Assembly: GCF_964019385.1 (NCBI RefSeq)
Contig: NC_088654.1
Span: forward strand, 5,541,297 to 5,605,296
Source of the DNA: Sycon ciliatum
Taxonomy: Eukaryota; Porifera; Calcarea; Leucosolenida; Sycettidae
Reading direction: 5' to 3'
Length of the DNA stretch: 64,000 nt
Shown here: positions 20,524 through 29,281 of the stretch, in pieces
How positions within the stretch are numbered: the stretch's first letter is position 1
Layout of the letters: the number at the start of each line of letters is the position of its first letter
The notes under the pieces: generated by a model
Seen by the model: only the letters and a program-made list of their open reading frames with translations
Told to the model about the DNA's origin: nothing
The model's database searches: none
Position numbers and translations under genes: made by a program

Positions 20524-20625
20524 ATGTAAGTGTAGCTTCCACCACCATGGCACCTGCAAGCACAGCAGTACCCAGGATCAAGGACAGCAGTACAATCGAC
20601 ATCAAGCCTACGCCCAAAGCAAACT
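20524..20625 (+). CDS. Host gene exon 13: Ser/Thr/Pro-rich segment
   Basis: Phase 1-1, 34 codons: DVSVASTTMAPASTAVPR, then DSSTIDIKPTPKAN. Rich in S, T, A and P, as in O-glycosylated stalks. Acceptor TTTGTAG, donor GTAAGT. Exon 14 is a longer sister copy, so these arose by exon duplication. Confidence 0.75.
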
Positions 20626-20844
20626 GTAAGTCCGATTTGCTGTGCACGCAACAACCAGTCTCCACTTTGTATACAAAGTCACCCTGGAGTGCAGTGGAGA
20701 GTTTTTTGCGTAGAGTGTTTTTTGCTCTACCTTTCAGTGGTGTATTTTGGTAAGGTGAGCCCATTGTGGCTAGACTGTGCATTGATGAGCTCAGGAGTGA
20801 TCAGTGTAAGTGTCCAAGACCAATTTGGCGATCCTGATCCAACT

Positions 20845-21156
20845 GCCTTCTGCTGCTTCTTCTCCGTGATGTGCTAGTTGCACCTTCTCTCTCTCTGTCC
20901 CCTCCCCCCACCCCCCTTCTGCATACTAGGTGACATAATTCGCATCTTTTTTTGGCGCTATACTCTGCGTATATATATATAATGCTCTTTTGCGGCTTCC
21001 ACGGTATTCATTGTTATTACCTGACGATGGCCAAGTGCCGAAACGTTGTATTATAATGGAATGGTTCAGATTTGCAGAGAATTGTGGAATGGGTGAGTTC
21101 ACCCAGTTGTGTAAATACTATGAAACTGCAGGCAGCCTCAAAACTTCTTCTCAGCT
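20845..21156 (+). mobile_element. 312-bp insertion with 9-bp target duplication
   Basis: GATCCAACT occurs at 20836-20844 and 21157-21165 exactly flanking the segment; the undisturbed phrase GATCCAACTGTTGG is present in units 1 and 3. The insert carries CTGACGA (21021-21027) and GAAAC (21040-21044) enclosing a GGC/GCC stem, a hammerhead-like core. No poly(A), no TIR. Confidence 0.7.
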
Positions 21157-21221
21157 GATCCAACTGTTGGCTCAATTCCGGAGTCATGCTCTCAAATACT
21201 CTGAAAGTTTCCAAAATCCAA

Positions 21222-21223
<2 letters not shown>

Positions 21224-21271
<48 letters not shown>

Positions 21272-21356
21272 GTGTGTGTGCGTGTGTGTGTGCATGTGTA
21301 TGTGTGTGTGTGTGTGTGTGTGTGCGTGTGTGTGTGCGTGCGTGTGTGTATGTGTG
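21224..21356. repeat. (TG)n microsatellite upstream of exon 14
   Basis: TG array ending about 30 bases before the exon 14 acceptor, in the same relative place as the array before exon 13. Confidence 0.96.
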
Positions 21357-21389
21357 CATGTACACGTTATGTATTTTCTTTTCTTGTAG

Positions 21390-21548
21390 ATGTAAGTGTA
21401 GCTCCCACCACCATGGCCCCTGAAAACACCACCATGGCCCCTGCAAACACTACAGTACCTGAAAGCACTGCAGTACCTGCTAGCACTGCAGTACCCAGGA
21501 GCGAGGACAGCAGTACAATCACCATCAAGCCTAAGGCCAAAGCTAAAT
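21390..21548 (+). CDS. Host gene exon 14: Ser/Thr/Pro-rich segment (duplicate of exon 13)
   Basis: Phase 1-1, 53 codons: DVSVAPTTMAP, then short repeats ENTTMAP, ANTTVP, ESTAVP, ASTAVP, and SEDSSTITIKPKAKA. It has extra internal repeats compared with exon 13. Mucin-like stalk is the likely role; O-glycosylation is inferred from composition. Confidence 0.75.
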
Positions 21549-21922
21549 GTAAGTCTGATTTGCTGTGCACGCAACAACCAGTCTACACTTTGTATACAAA
21601 GTCACCCTGGAGTGCAGTGGAGAGTTTTTTGTGTAGAGAGTTTTTTCGCTCTAGTTTTCAGTGGTGTATTTTTGGTAAGGTGAGTCCATTGTGGCTAGAC
21701 TGTGCAATGATGAGCTCAGGAGTGATCACTGTAGATGTCCAAGACCAATTTGGCGATCATGATCCAACTGTTGGCTCAATGCCGGAGTCATGATCTCAAA
21801 CTTCCATTGCCCAGCTCAGAGATTTTGTTCCAAGCCAAACGAAGCGCAGTGGAAGACAGGGAGAAGAGGCTTAAGGTTCGCATAGACCTGTTGACTTTTA
21901 ACAAGTACAATCTCTGACGCTA

Positions 21923-22518
21923 ATGATCACCAATGCTACTTCGCTTTCCGTTGAGTCAACATCAACCAGCTCGGCCGCCATTGCCAGTGCAGGCGCGAAG
22001 AAGAAACGTAAGAGCACAGCAGCTCAGAAGAGTGGAGGCAACAACAACAGCAAAGACCGTACAACCTCCAGCAGCTCCACGATCGTACGATCAAGTTCAA
22101 ACTCTGACCTCGATGTAGAGGTTGAGGGCCTATTGGCCGTAGATCTACGTGCTGACCAGAGTCAGCGTGCCCCGGTCCCAGCCAAAACGAAAATTCAAAT
22201 GCAGTCAAGTCGTGCTGACAGCAACAGAGTGCTGCAATCTCTGACCAAATTCGAAGACATGTCAGATTCAGATGATGGATCGTGGCAGTTTGTCACTCCA
22301 AAGAAGCCTACGGAAAAGAACGGTGTAGTGTACGTGGGGCAGGCGAGTCGACGGATGAAGGATTGACGACATTCGTGGAGCAGCGATGCAAAGCTGCTGG
22401 GCTAACTGCCAATGTCAAGAAATGCAAAATATTCCGAACGGACAATGTTGCCGGCGATGATGTTGATAATGATGACGACGATGATGCCACGACCTGCTGC
22501 GCAAGGATTGTCATATGA
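21923..22518 (+). pseudogene. LINE B ORF1 (RRM-like, frameshifted)
   Basis: Starts MITNATSLSVESTST with a basic low-complexity part (AKKKRKSTAAQKSGG) and reaches KNGVVYVGQ. Another frame then continues TTFVEQRCKAAGLTANVKKC and KIFRTDN. A basic N terminus and an RRM-like fold with V-Y-V-G ... F-V-E-Q-R-C ... F-R-T are usual for ORF1 of CR1-like LINEs. One frameshift near 22340. Confidence 0.65.
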
Positions 22519-22689
22519 CAAACAGTTACATCCCTCTGATAAAAAGTCAGCGCTTCTGGCCTAGACGAGTTTACAGCAGGAACTGGGATTTCGAGAAATA
22601 TCCGCGTCACGACAATGGTGGAGCTGATACACAGCCAGGCAGCAGTGAAGCGTTGAATTCCAATCAATGAGATCAGCCAACACTTGTGA

Positions 22690-22971
22690 TGATGAGCTAA
22701 CGGTGTCATTCCTGAATGTATGTAGCATTCAGCGCAAGGTCAGAGAAGTGCACTTCATGTCCTTGCCTTGGCAGAAACCTGGCTGAAACCAACCACATCT
22801 GATGGAGAAATGCATACCCAAACTACAAGATGTTCAGGAAAGACCGTTCAGTGTTCAGTGGTGCAGGGAGGTGGTGTATAGCTCTATACTGGCACAAATC
22901 ACTACAGGTACGACGGAGGCTGGACCTGGAATGCCAGGATTTGGAAATTCTGTGGGGAGAATTTGGTCAGG
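22690..22971 (+). pseudogene. LINE B endonuclease N-terminal part
   Basis: Frames give LNVCSIQRKVRE, LAETWL, MFRKDRSV and IALYWHKSLQVRRRLDLECQ, ending ILWGEF. These are the first motifs of a LINE AP-endonuclease. The continuation is found on the minus strand of the next block. Confidence 0.75.
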
Positions 22972-23960
22972 GTGTTTCGAGGTTTGTGCGGGTTGATGCA
23001 GGCCAGACATTGCTCAACGTCTTGCACACTGACAGGTTGAAAGGACGTCAAAGCTGTTTGTTGTAAGGGGCCATGGGGCGACTGAAGTGCAGCTGGTTGG
23101 GCTGGATCATGCACAATCTCACCGAAGAAAGTACTCAGGGTTTCGATGGGCGCCTCTGGAGTTTGCCGCTGTGTCTTCCGGCCGGTAATATTGTTCATAA
23201 TGGCCCATAGCTGTCGCTGATTGGATGTGACACCCTGGCGGATGAAATAGGAGTTCCAGAGAGATCTATCCAGCTTCCTGGCAGCTGCACGTGCTGTACG
23301 GTGAGCAGCTCGACGCTCCTCATTACCACGGTCTTGCATACACAAGGGATGAAGCCGCCATGATTGCGTTCCCGGACCAGTTGTACCAGCTCAGGCGTGA
23401 GCCATGGGCATGGCCGCTTGTCCTTCTTCCCGGTTGCAACCAGAGGGGCGTGCCGGTCCAGCACATCATGAATTCCTGCAATAAAGTCTGAGGCCATGTC
23501 ATCATCACTATGGGCATTGGTAGTACTCAGCCTTGCTGCCAGGTCCTGATTGAAATTGGGCCAGTTAATTTTGTGCAGGCGGCGCCTTCTGATCACTATC
23601 TCTCCTTTCGTCCTGCAGGATGTTGGTGTACGTATGTGAGCCAAACAGCAAAGTGATCACTGATATCGAGATTATACTGTCTCACATGGACCCTCAAGTG
23701 GAGTGCAGTAGGTCAATCATCGACTGCGTCTGTGCTGTAACGCGAGTTGGCGATACCACATAGTTGCAGAGGTTGAACCGTGCAAGTATGTTTTGTAGGG
23801 GTTATGCAGAGGGCGTAGACGGAATACTGAAGTCGACGTTGAAGTCTCTCAAAAGAACTGTACTCTGTAGGCGGTCAGCACATGCTTGATCCAGGGCGTG
23901 TTCAAAGTCACTCCAATAGGCCACTGGCCGCTGAGGTGGGCGATATCCACAACTAAGCAG
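22972..23960 (-). pseudogene. LINE B inverted block: endonuclease C-terminus and RT linker
   Basis: On the minus strand from 23960: SCGYRPPQRPVAYWSDFEHA, LLRDFNVDFS, then RTPTSCRTKGEIVIRRRRLH, NWPNFNQDL, HAPLVATGKKDKRPCPWLT, and finally SVQDVEQCLACINPHK. The end of the block meets, on the other side, plus-strand GSDCIPGIVLQCC, which is the normal next residue group of the RT. So only this block is flipped. Confidence 0.8.
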
Positions 23961-24838
23961 AGTGGTAGTGGCAGTGACTGCATTCCTGGTATTGTTTTGC
24001 AGTGCTGTGCCAGTATTCTTGCTCCTCATCTTGCTAGAATCATTAATATGTCACTCTCAAGTCGTACTGTACCCGCATGCTTCAAACTGTCATATGCTAG
24101 CCCTTTGTTCAAGAGCGGGGACACTGCAGTCGCAGGAAACTATCGGCCAGCCGCTTTGCTGACCATTGTGTCTCGTCTTCTAGAGCACTGTGTCAAGAAG
24201 CAGATCATGGCCCATCTCCAGGACCACCACCTGCTACCGGCATCCCAGTTTGCCTACCGCAAGTCCCACTCAACGGAAGATGCTCTGGTTCTTGCAGTGA
24301 ATCGCTGGCTCTTGGCACGATCTCAGCGCCAGCATACTGGTGTGATTATGGTGGACATGTCAAAAGTCTTTGACAGAGTTCAACACCAGCGTCTCATCAC
24401 AGCACTTCATCAGCGTCTCATCACAGTACTTCATCAACATGGCATTGGGGGCACTGTTCTGTCCTGGTTCACGAGTTACCTGAATAATCGGAGGCAGCAA
24501 ATAAAGGTGGCTGATATTCTATCGCCCCCCCCCCCCTGTGTGGATTGCTCCAGAGGTGTTCCTCAAGCCAAGGCAGTGTACTTGGACCATTGCTATTTGT
24601 CACGAGTGCGCTGTCTGCCATGCTGCCAATGCAATTAAGTCACCACGAGTTTGCTGATGACATTGTCCTCCACTTCTCTAACTCGGATAAACATCTTGTG
24701 TGCAATGTTCTCTCGAGTGCTGTCTCGAAACTTGCTGATTGGCTGTGCAGTATTGGACTTGATCTGAACTCCACCAAAACGCAAGTGTTGTTCATCCAGC
24801 TCTGTGGTCGTCCCAGTGCAATGCCTGGTGTTTTATAC
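23961..24838 (+). pseudogene. LINE B reverse transcriptase, first part
   Basis: Reads GSDCIPGIVLQCCASILAPH, SYASPLFKSGDTAVAGNYRP, QFAYRKSHSTEDALV, VDMSKVFDRV, GTVLSWFTSYL, GVPQ. After a frameshift it continues HHEFADDIVLHFSNSDKHLV (catalytic FADD near 24652). A small internal duplication (RLITALHQ/RLITVLHQ) is visible near 24390-24430. Confidence 0.88.
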
Positions 24839-25544
24839 CCGTAGCTATGCAGAAGACGTTGTTACTTCAGTAACGTCCGGCACTAGCCAGGGTCCACACA
24901 GCTTTAATTTGGTGTTTGTTTGTGTGTTTGTGTCACGCCTGGCGCTATCCCGTATCTCTCCCGAACCGTACCGTACAATCAAACACAGCTGGCCACATAC
25001 AGCTGGCCGCAATATTCAAATAGGGCTTTCAAACGCAAAATCATAACGTGAAGCAACTTGGAAGAATGAGTATGAATGCGAAGTGTATGGGGAAATGCAT
25101 GTAGGGCGATAGTGCGGGTTCGAATCCCGGGTAATGCCTGACAAAAAATAGGAAAATTGAAAATTTTATAACATCCCTATTCTTTTTTTTGCCGTCATCA
25201 AGGCGGTAGATGGTGTCGTATTACCCTCGACCGTACCTGTCCCGTACCTGTCCCGTACCTGTCCCGTACCGTACCGGACAATCAAAGACGGCTGGCCACA
25301 ATGCATATTCAAATAGGGCTTTCAAATACAAGATCATAACGTGAAGCAACTTGGAAGAATTATTATGTATGCGAAGTGTATCGGGGGATACATGCAGGGC
25401 GATAGTGCGGGTTCGAATCCCAGGTTATGTCTAAAAACAAAAAGTAGAAATTTATAAGAATTCATAACATCCCTATGCTTTTTTTGTCTAGGTCATCAAG
25501 GCAAAAAAGCATAGCGTAGGGCCCTGAGCTTCTAAGCTCTCTCG
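24839..25544. mobile_element. Dimeric pol III-like repeat, copy 2 (nested in LINE B)
   Basis: Starts CCGTAGCTATGCAGAAGACG and ends GAGCTTCTAAGCTCTCTCG. Two monomers in the same orientation each carry GCGATAGTGCGGGTTCGAAT (near 25108 and 25398) and a tail ending in CCCTAT-C-TTTTTTT. Between them is TACCTGTCCCG repeated. It interrupts the RT ORF exactly: RT resumes at about 25548. Confidence 0.85.
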
Positions 25545-25547
25545 TTG

Positions 25548-26221
25548 CAACGATATCCGTCTGTCAGTCACCACAACAGATAAGTATCTTGGAGTCCTTG
25601 TGGATGACCAACTCTCTTGGCAACCGCATGTCGAGCAAGTTGTACGCAAAGTGTCTGTTACTGTGGGACAGCTCTGGTGTCATGGACGAGCACTGTCAAT
25701 CACTGCCCCTCCCCCCCCCCCCCCGCCTATGGTATATAGCAATAATTCAGTCTAGGATCACTTATGCATCTAATTCCTTTTTTCCGTGCCTCACAAAGCA
25801 GTTAGTCACCCGCCTACTGAAAGTCAGCAAGTCTGGCCTTCTCGCAATATTCCAACTGCATGGCGAGTGCCCACTGGGCCACTGCGCACACGCCTCTCAC
25901 TTTATTCTGTTGAGCACCTTTTCATCTACAAAGTCTTGCCGTTTGTCATTTGTTGTCTGTCCTCGTCAGCCAGCACGTTGTTTCTCCCTTACTTCAAGTT
26001 GATCTCTGCCGACCCCGTCGTGCACGGGGATCGTCCCTTCACAAGGGGTCAAGCCACTCTCTATTTCTGCTTTTCATCTCATTACAAAAATTCTGCGCTT
26101 TTTCTCCATCTGCGCTTAAAATCTAGACTGACAACCTGCTTGTTAAATCATGCACCTGCTTTCAGGCGTAAAAACCCTGTTGTAGAGGTCTCAGTCCTCA
26201 TTTGTTAGACTTACCTGTCTT
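25548..26221 (+). pseudogene. LINE B reverse transcriptase C-terminal part
   Basis: Frames give NDIRLSVTTTDKYLGVLVDD, LSWQPHVEQVVRKVS, IAIIQSRITYASNSFFPCLT, and LLKVSKSGL, the usual C-terminal part of a CR1/Jockey-type RT. Runs into the N gap. Confidence 0.75.
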
Positions 26222-26421
26222 NNNNNNNNNNNNNNNNNNNNNNNNNNNNNNNNNNNNNNNNNNNNNNNNNNNNNNNNNNNNNNNNNNNNNNNNNNNNNNN
26301 NNNNNNNNNNNNNNNNNNNNNNNNNNNNNNNNNNNNNNNNNNNNNNNNNNNNNNNNNNNNNNNNNNNNNNNNNNNNNNNNNNNNNNNNNNNNNNNNNNNN
26401 NNNNNNNNNNNNNNNNNNNNN
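26222..26421. other. Assembly gap (200 N)
   Basis: 200 unresolved bases. A strong inverted repeat begins just right of it. Confidence 1.
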
Positions 26422-26425
26422 CCCA

Positions 26426-26848
26426 CACCGGAGCTCACGCTATTCCGCCGACTTTACTTGACACTTGACTGACTCACGACTGCCATCCAGAGCACACGAG
26501 AAGTCCATCGAACCTTCGACTCGGCAAACCTGGAAGAAAGCACCACTCCCTGCTCAATACACAGTGTTTCGGGGAATTCACCCCTCATCAGTTGAGCTTG
26601 AGTAGGCTGAGGAAGATTGTGCCTGAAGAGCACCACTTATATAGTGCTCTCCAGGCACAAACATCACCAGGGATACAAACTTACAGAGACGCTCCGTTTC
26701 CAGCGCAACAAACACCTCGTGAACACCAGATAGCAGCGTGAGTCAGTGTCGCTCCTGGACGGTGAGACAGACGTCGAGGACCCTCGGTCATTGGCAGTCG
26801 TGAGTCAGTCAAGTAAAGTCGGAGGAATAGCGCGAGCTCCGGGGTGGG
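26426..26848. repeat. Inverted-repeat (foldback) element beside the gap
   Basis: Left arm 26428-26487 and right arm 26792-26846 are inverted copies over about 50 bp (shared GACTTTACTTGA, GACTGACTCACGACTGCCA). The inside has no recognised gene. The structure may explain the gap. Confidence 0.65.
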
Positions 26849-27862
26849 GAGCAAACCCTTTCTTACAAATCATCGCCGAAGTCGCAACCACTACTTCATA
26901 CTGTTGTGCCCAGCGCGGGCCTGCGGCTAGTTGATTTGAAGGTGACAGCGTTGCGAATGACCCGACAGCCGCGACTTTCTCTGTGAACGGTCACAGGACC
27001 CACGTCAAAAATTTACGACTCAACTGTAGGCATTCACGCGTTCAGCATACTTTCTTCCTTCACAGGTTTCAGAAGTGAGCAAGAAAGATTTCGATGAACT
27101 CTCGATCTCCGCGTAGTTTACTTGTAGCTCGAGTCTGGTGTGTGTGGGCTCCTCTCCAAAACGAAGGGTGGTCGAAAATCTTGCAGGCTTCAGATAGAAT
27201 CTCTTTTGAGAGAACGTTCTGGCTAGTAGATTGTGCTATTCATCATATTTGAAGAACAAACTTCGTCGTTCAGAAAAGCTATTTCGGAATATTTTCAGTC
27301 ATGTAATTTTTGCATGCCGATCTTGCTAGAACAGAGACTGACTTCAACTGATCCAGCATACAAGCAGCACTCGATTTGTGTTTTTGGAGAGGATGGGTGA
27401 CAAGATTACGGAGTCAGAAGTGGACATCGTCGACGATACAGAGACGAAAATATAATGAAGATGGAAATGAAAATATGTTCATCTCCAAGAAGGTAATTGA
27501 GTACATCAAGCACCTTCGTGTGTGTAGCTCTGTCTTTCTTGGGGAAGACTCCACAGAAAAACAATGTCCAGCTTGTTGAAACTGAAACTGCCTCTCAGTT
27601 GAATTCGTTCAGGAAGACATCTATTCAAGACAACATTGATCCATTCTCAAGAACCATCGTAAGAAATTAAATCAAGTCATGTTTATCGATAAGAATGGCG
27701 AACTACACCAGAGAAGTATGAGAGTCTTGTTTTGACTGCAGGAAACTGTATTTCAATATTGTGGCTCAACGTAGTGCTTACGCAGTTTACTGCTTCGAAC
27801 ATATCTTCATTCCTACTCCCAAAATAACTGTATAATGTATTGATGTAACATTATGGTACATG
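26849..27862. other. Unassigned sequence left of the Gypsy element
   Basis: No gene, tRNA or repeat family recognised. Short ORFs lack splice or family support. Confidence 0.5.
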
Positions 27863-28335
27863 TGTTGTGATTCAAGCCATCACATGACCCGCCGGAATGG
27901 ATTTTTGCACTCTACTATCATGCCCACATTATATTCTACGTCTACAGGCATGCATACTTGTACGCACGCAAATGTGCCATTTCCGTATACGCATTTCCTT
28001 TTCTCACCTTTCCGTTTTTGGCACATGGCACACAGACCCCCCATGCAGTTGGTACGCACTGCTGGCATGCTGACAGCTCCTGCGTACAAAGGTTGTGCCC
28101 TTTTCCGCAGTGTGTATTTTTCTGTAATCTTTTGACTGGTGGCTTTTGTGGCCATGCTTAGAGTTTTTACTGGCTTCTTTTCTCTTCTCTCTGATGGGAG
28201 ATGTTTGAGATAATTTGTCCAGCTATGAGCTAAATTCTAGCTTACGCCGGTGCTTTCTGTCGACCAGGGGATTTGGGGATTTCGAATACTATAAGCCGCG
28301 TGATTTAGTGGCACGCGTAAAAGCAACCCACTAAA
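27863..28335 (+). repeat. Gypsy 5' LTR
   Basis: Starts TGTTGTGATTCAAGCCATCA and ends GCAACCCACTAAA. Differs from the 3' LTR by about one base in a C run. Confidence 0.93.
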
Positions 28336-28354
28336 TTGGTGACCCCGTTACGAG
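28336..28354 (+). promoter_or_regulatory. Gypsy primer-binding site
   Basis: TTGGTGACCCCGTTACGAG directly after the 5' LTR, in the position where a tRNA 3' end primes minus-strand DNA. The primer tRNA was not identified. Confidence 0.6.
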
Positions 28355-28414
28355 CATTGGCTGTTTAGGGCAGCCTCTGTTATCCAACACAATAAATCCC
28401 ACTCCTGGATCGTC

Positions 28415-29281
28415 ATGGCTGAGCAAACTCGCACCCCCACGGGCCGTGGTCGCGGTGACTCTTCGTTTCTAACCACACCCGCTGGGGATAGACAGCCCGG
28501 TGGTCTCAGCCAGACAACCGTACCGGCTCCGCCTGTCGCGGCCGCAGTCAGCCTCAAGCTCCCGCCGTACTGGCCGAAGGACCCTGCTATTTGGTTCGCC
28601 AAAGTCGAAGCACTGTTCCACACGCGCGGAATAACGAGTCAGCGAACCCGATATGATTACATTGTTGCTTCTCTGGACGCAGAATTCGCCATGGAGGTCC
28701 GTGATTTGCTGCTGGAAGCCCCGCCGACCACTCCTTATGACACATTGAAGAAGGAGTTGGTTCGTCGCACCCAGACATCCCAACAGCAACGCCTACAGCA
28801 GTTGCTGACAAAGGAGGAACTGGGCGATCGCAAGCCCTCACAACTACTTCGGCGCATGCAGCAACTCCTGGGAGACCGCACTATGGATGCTGAGGTTCTG
28901 AAGGAGCTGTTCATCCAGCGTCTCCCCTCCAATGTGCGTGTAGTAATTGCTTCCTCCTCCGACTCCCTGCCCCTGGATAAGCTGGCTGATATGGCAGACA
29001 GAGTGCTGGAAGTGGCCCAACCCACACCGATCATTGCTGCTGCTCCTGCTGCCTCCAGTGCCGCCTCGGAGATCGCTGAGCTCCGGGCCCAGATCGCCGC
29101 ACTAACGACCTCCATGGACAACATGAGGAGCCATCGTGGCCGTTCCAGAGCGAGTACTCCTGCATCGTCCCGGTCCAGCAGTCCCAAGCTGTGCTTCTAT
29201 CATGCGCGTTTCGGAAAACGTGCAAGGAAGTGCACCACGCCGTGCACCTATGCCTCGGGAAACGGGAGCGCCAGGGATTAG
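28415..29281 (+). CDS. gag: Gypsy Gag protein
   Basis: 288 codons from an ATG, stop TAG at 29279-29281. Contains [50 protein letters not shown] and [10 protein letters not shown], the capsid-like pattern common in invertebrate Gypsy elements. A coil-prone region with [12 protein letters not shown] follows, and a C-terminal Cys/His stretch ([18 protein letters not shown]). Gag builds the particle and packages the RNA. Its last 30 codons overlap the open pol frame and hold the slippery site. Confidence 0.9.
   Translation: MAEQTRTPTGRGRGDSSFLTTPAGDRQPGGLSQTTVPAPPVAAAVSLKLPPYWPKDPAIWFAKVEALFHTRGITSQRTRYDYIVASLDAEFAMEVRDLLLEAPPTTPYDTLKKELVRRTQTSQQQRLQQLLTKEELGDRKPSQLLRRMQQLLGDRTMDAEVLKELFIQRLPSNVRVVIASSSDSLPLDKLADMADRVLEVAQPTPIIAAAPAASSAASEIAELRAQIAALTTSMDNMRSHRGRSRASTPASSRSSSPKLCFYHARFGKRARKCTTPCTYASGNGSARD

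Larger units (their letters stand above)
19785..20811 (+). repeat. Tandem segmental unit 1 containing exon 13
   Basis: Starts TGTCCAAGACCACTTTGGCG and includes a (TG)n array, exon 13 and the downstream intron. The next unit starts at 20812 with the same phrase. The two units share nearly the whole exon-plus-200-bp block. Confidence 0.75.
20812..21737 (+). repeat. Tandem segmental unit 2 containing exon 14
   Basis: Begins TGTCCAAGACCAATTTGGCG, as do 19785 and the partial third unit at 21738-21795. The block from the exon through AAGTCACCCTGGAGTGCAGT to GAGCTCAGGAGTGATCA is nearly the same as in unit 1. A 312-bp insertion (20845-21156) interrupts its left part. Confidence 0.75.
21923..26221 (+). 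mobile_element. LINE B: CR1-like retrotransposon with internal inversion and nested repeat
   Basis: Order on the plus strand: ORF1, start of AP-endonuclease, an inverted block (about 22972-23960, read on the minus strand), RT, a nested dimeric repeat (24839-25544), then the RT C terminus up to the assembly gap. Many frameshifts and stops make it inactive. C-homopolymers at 24525-24537 and 25707-25723 lie inside former coding sequence. Confidence 0.85.
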
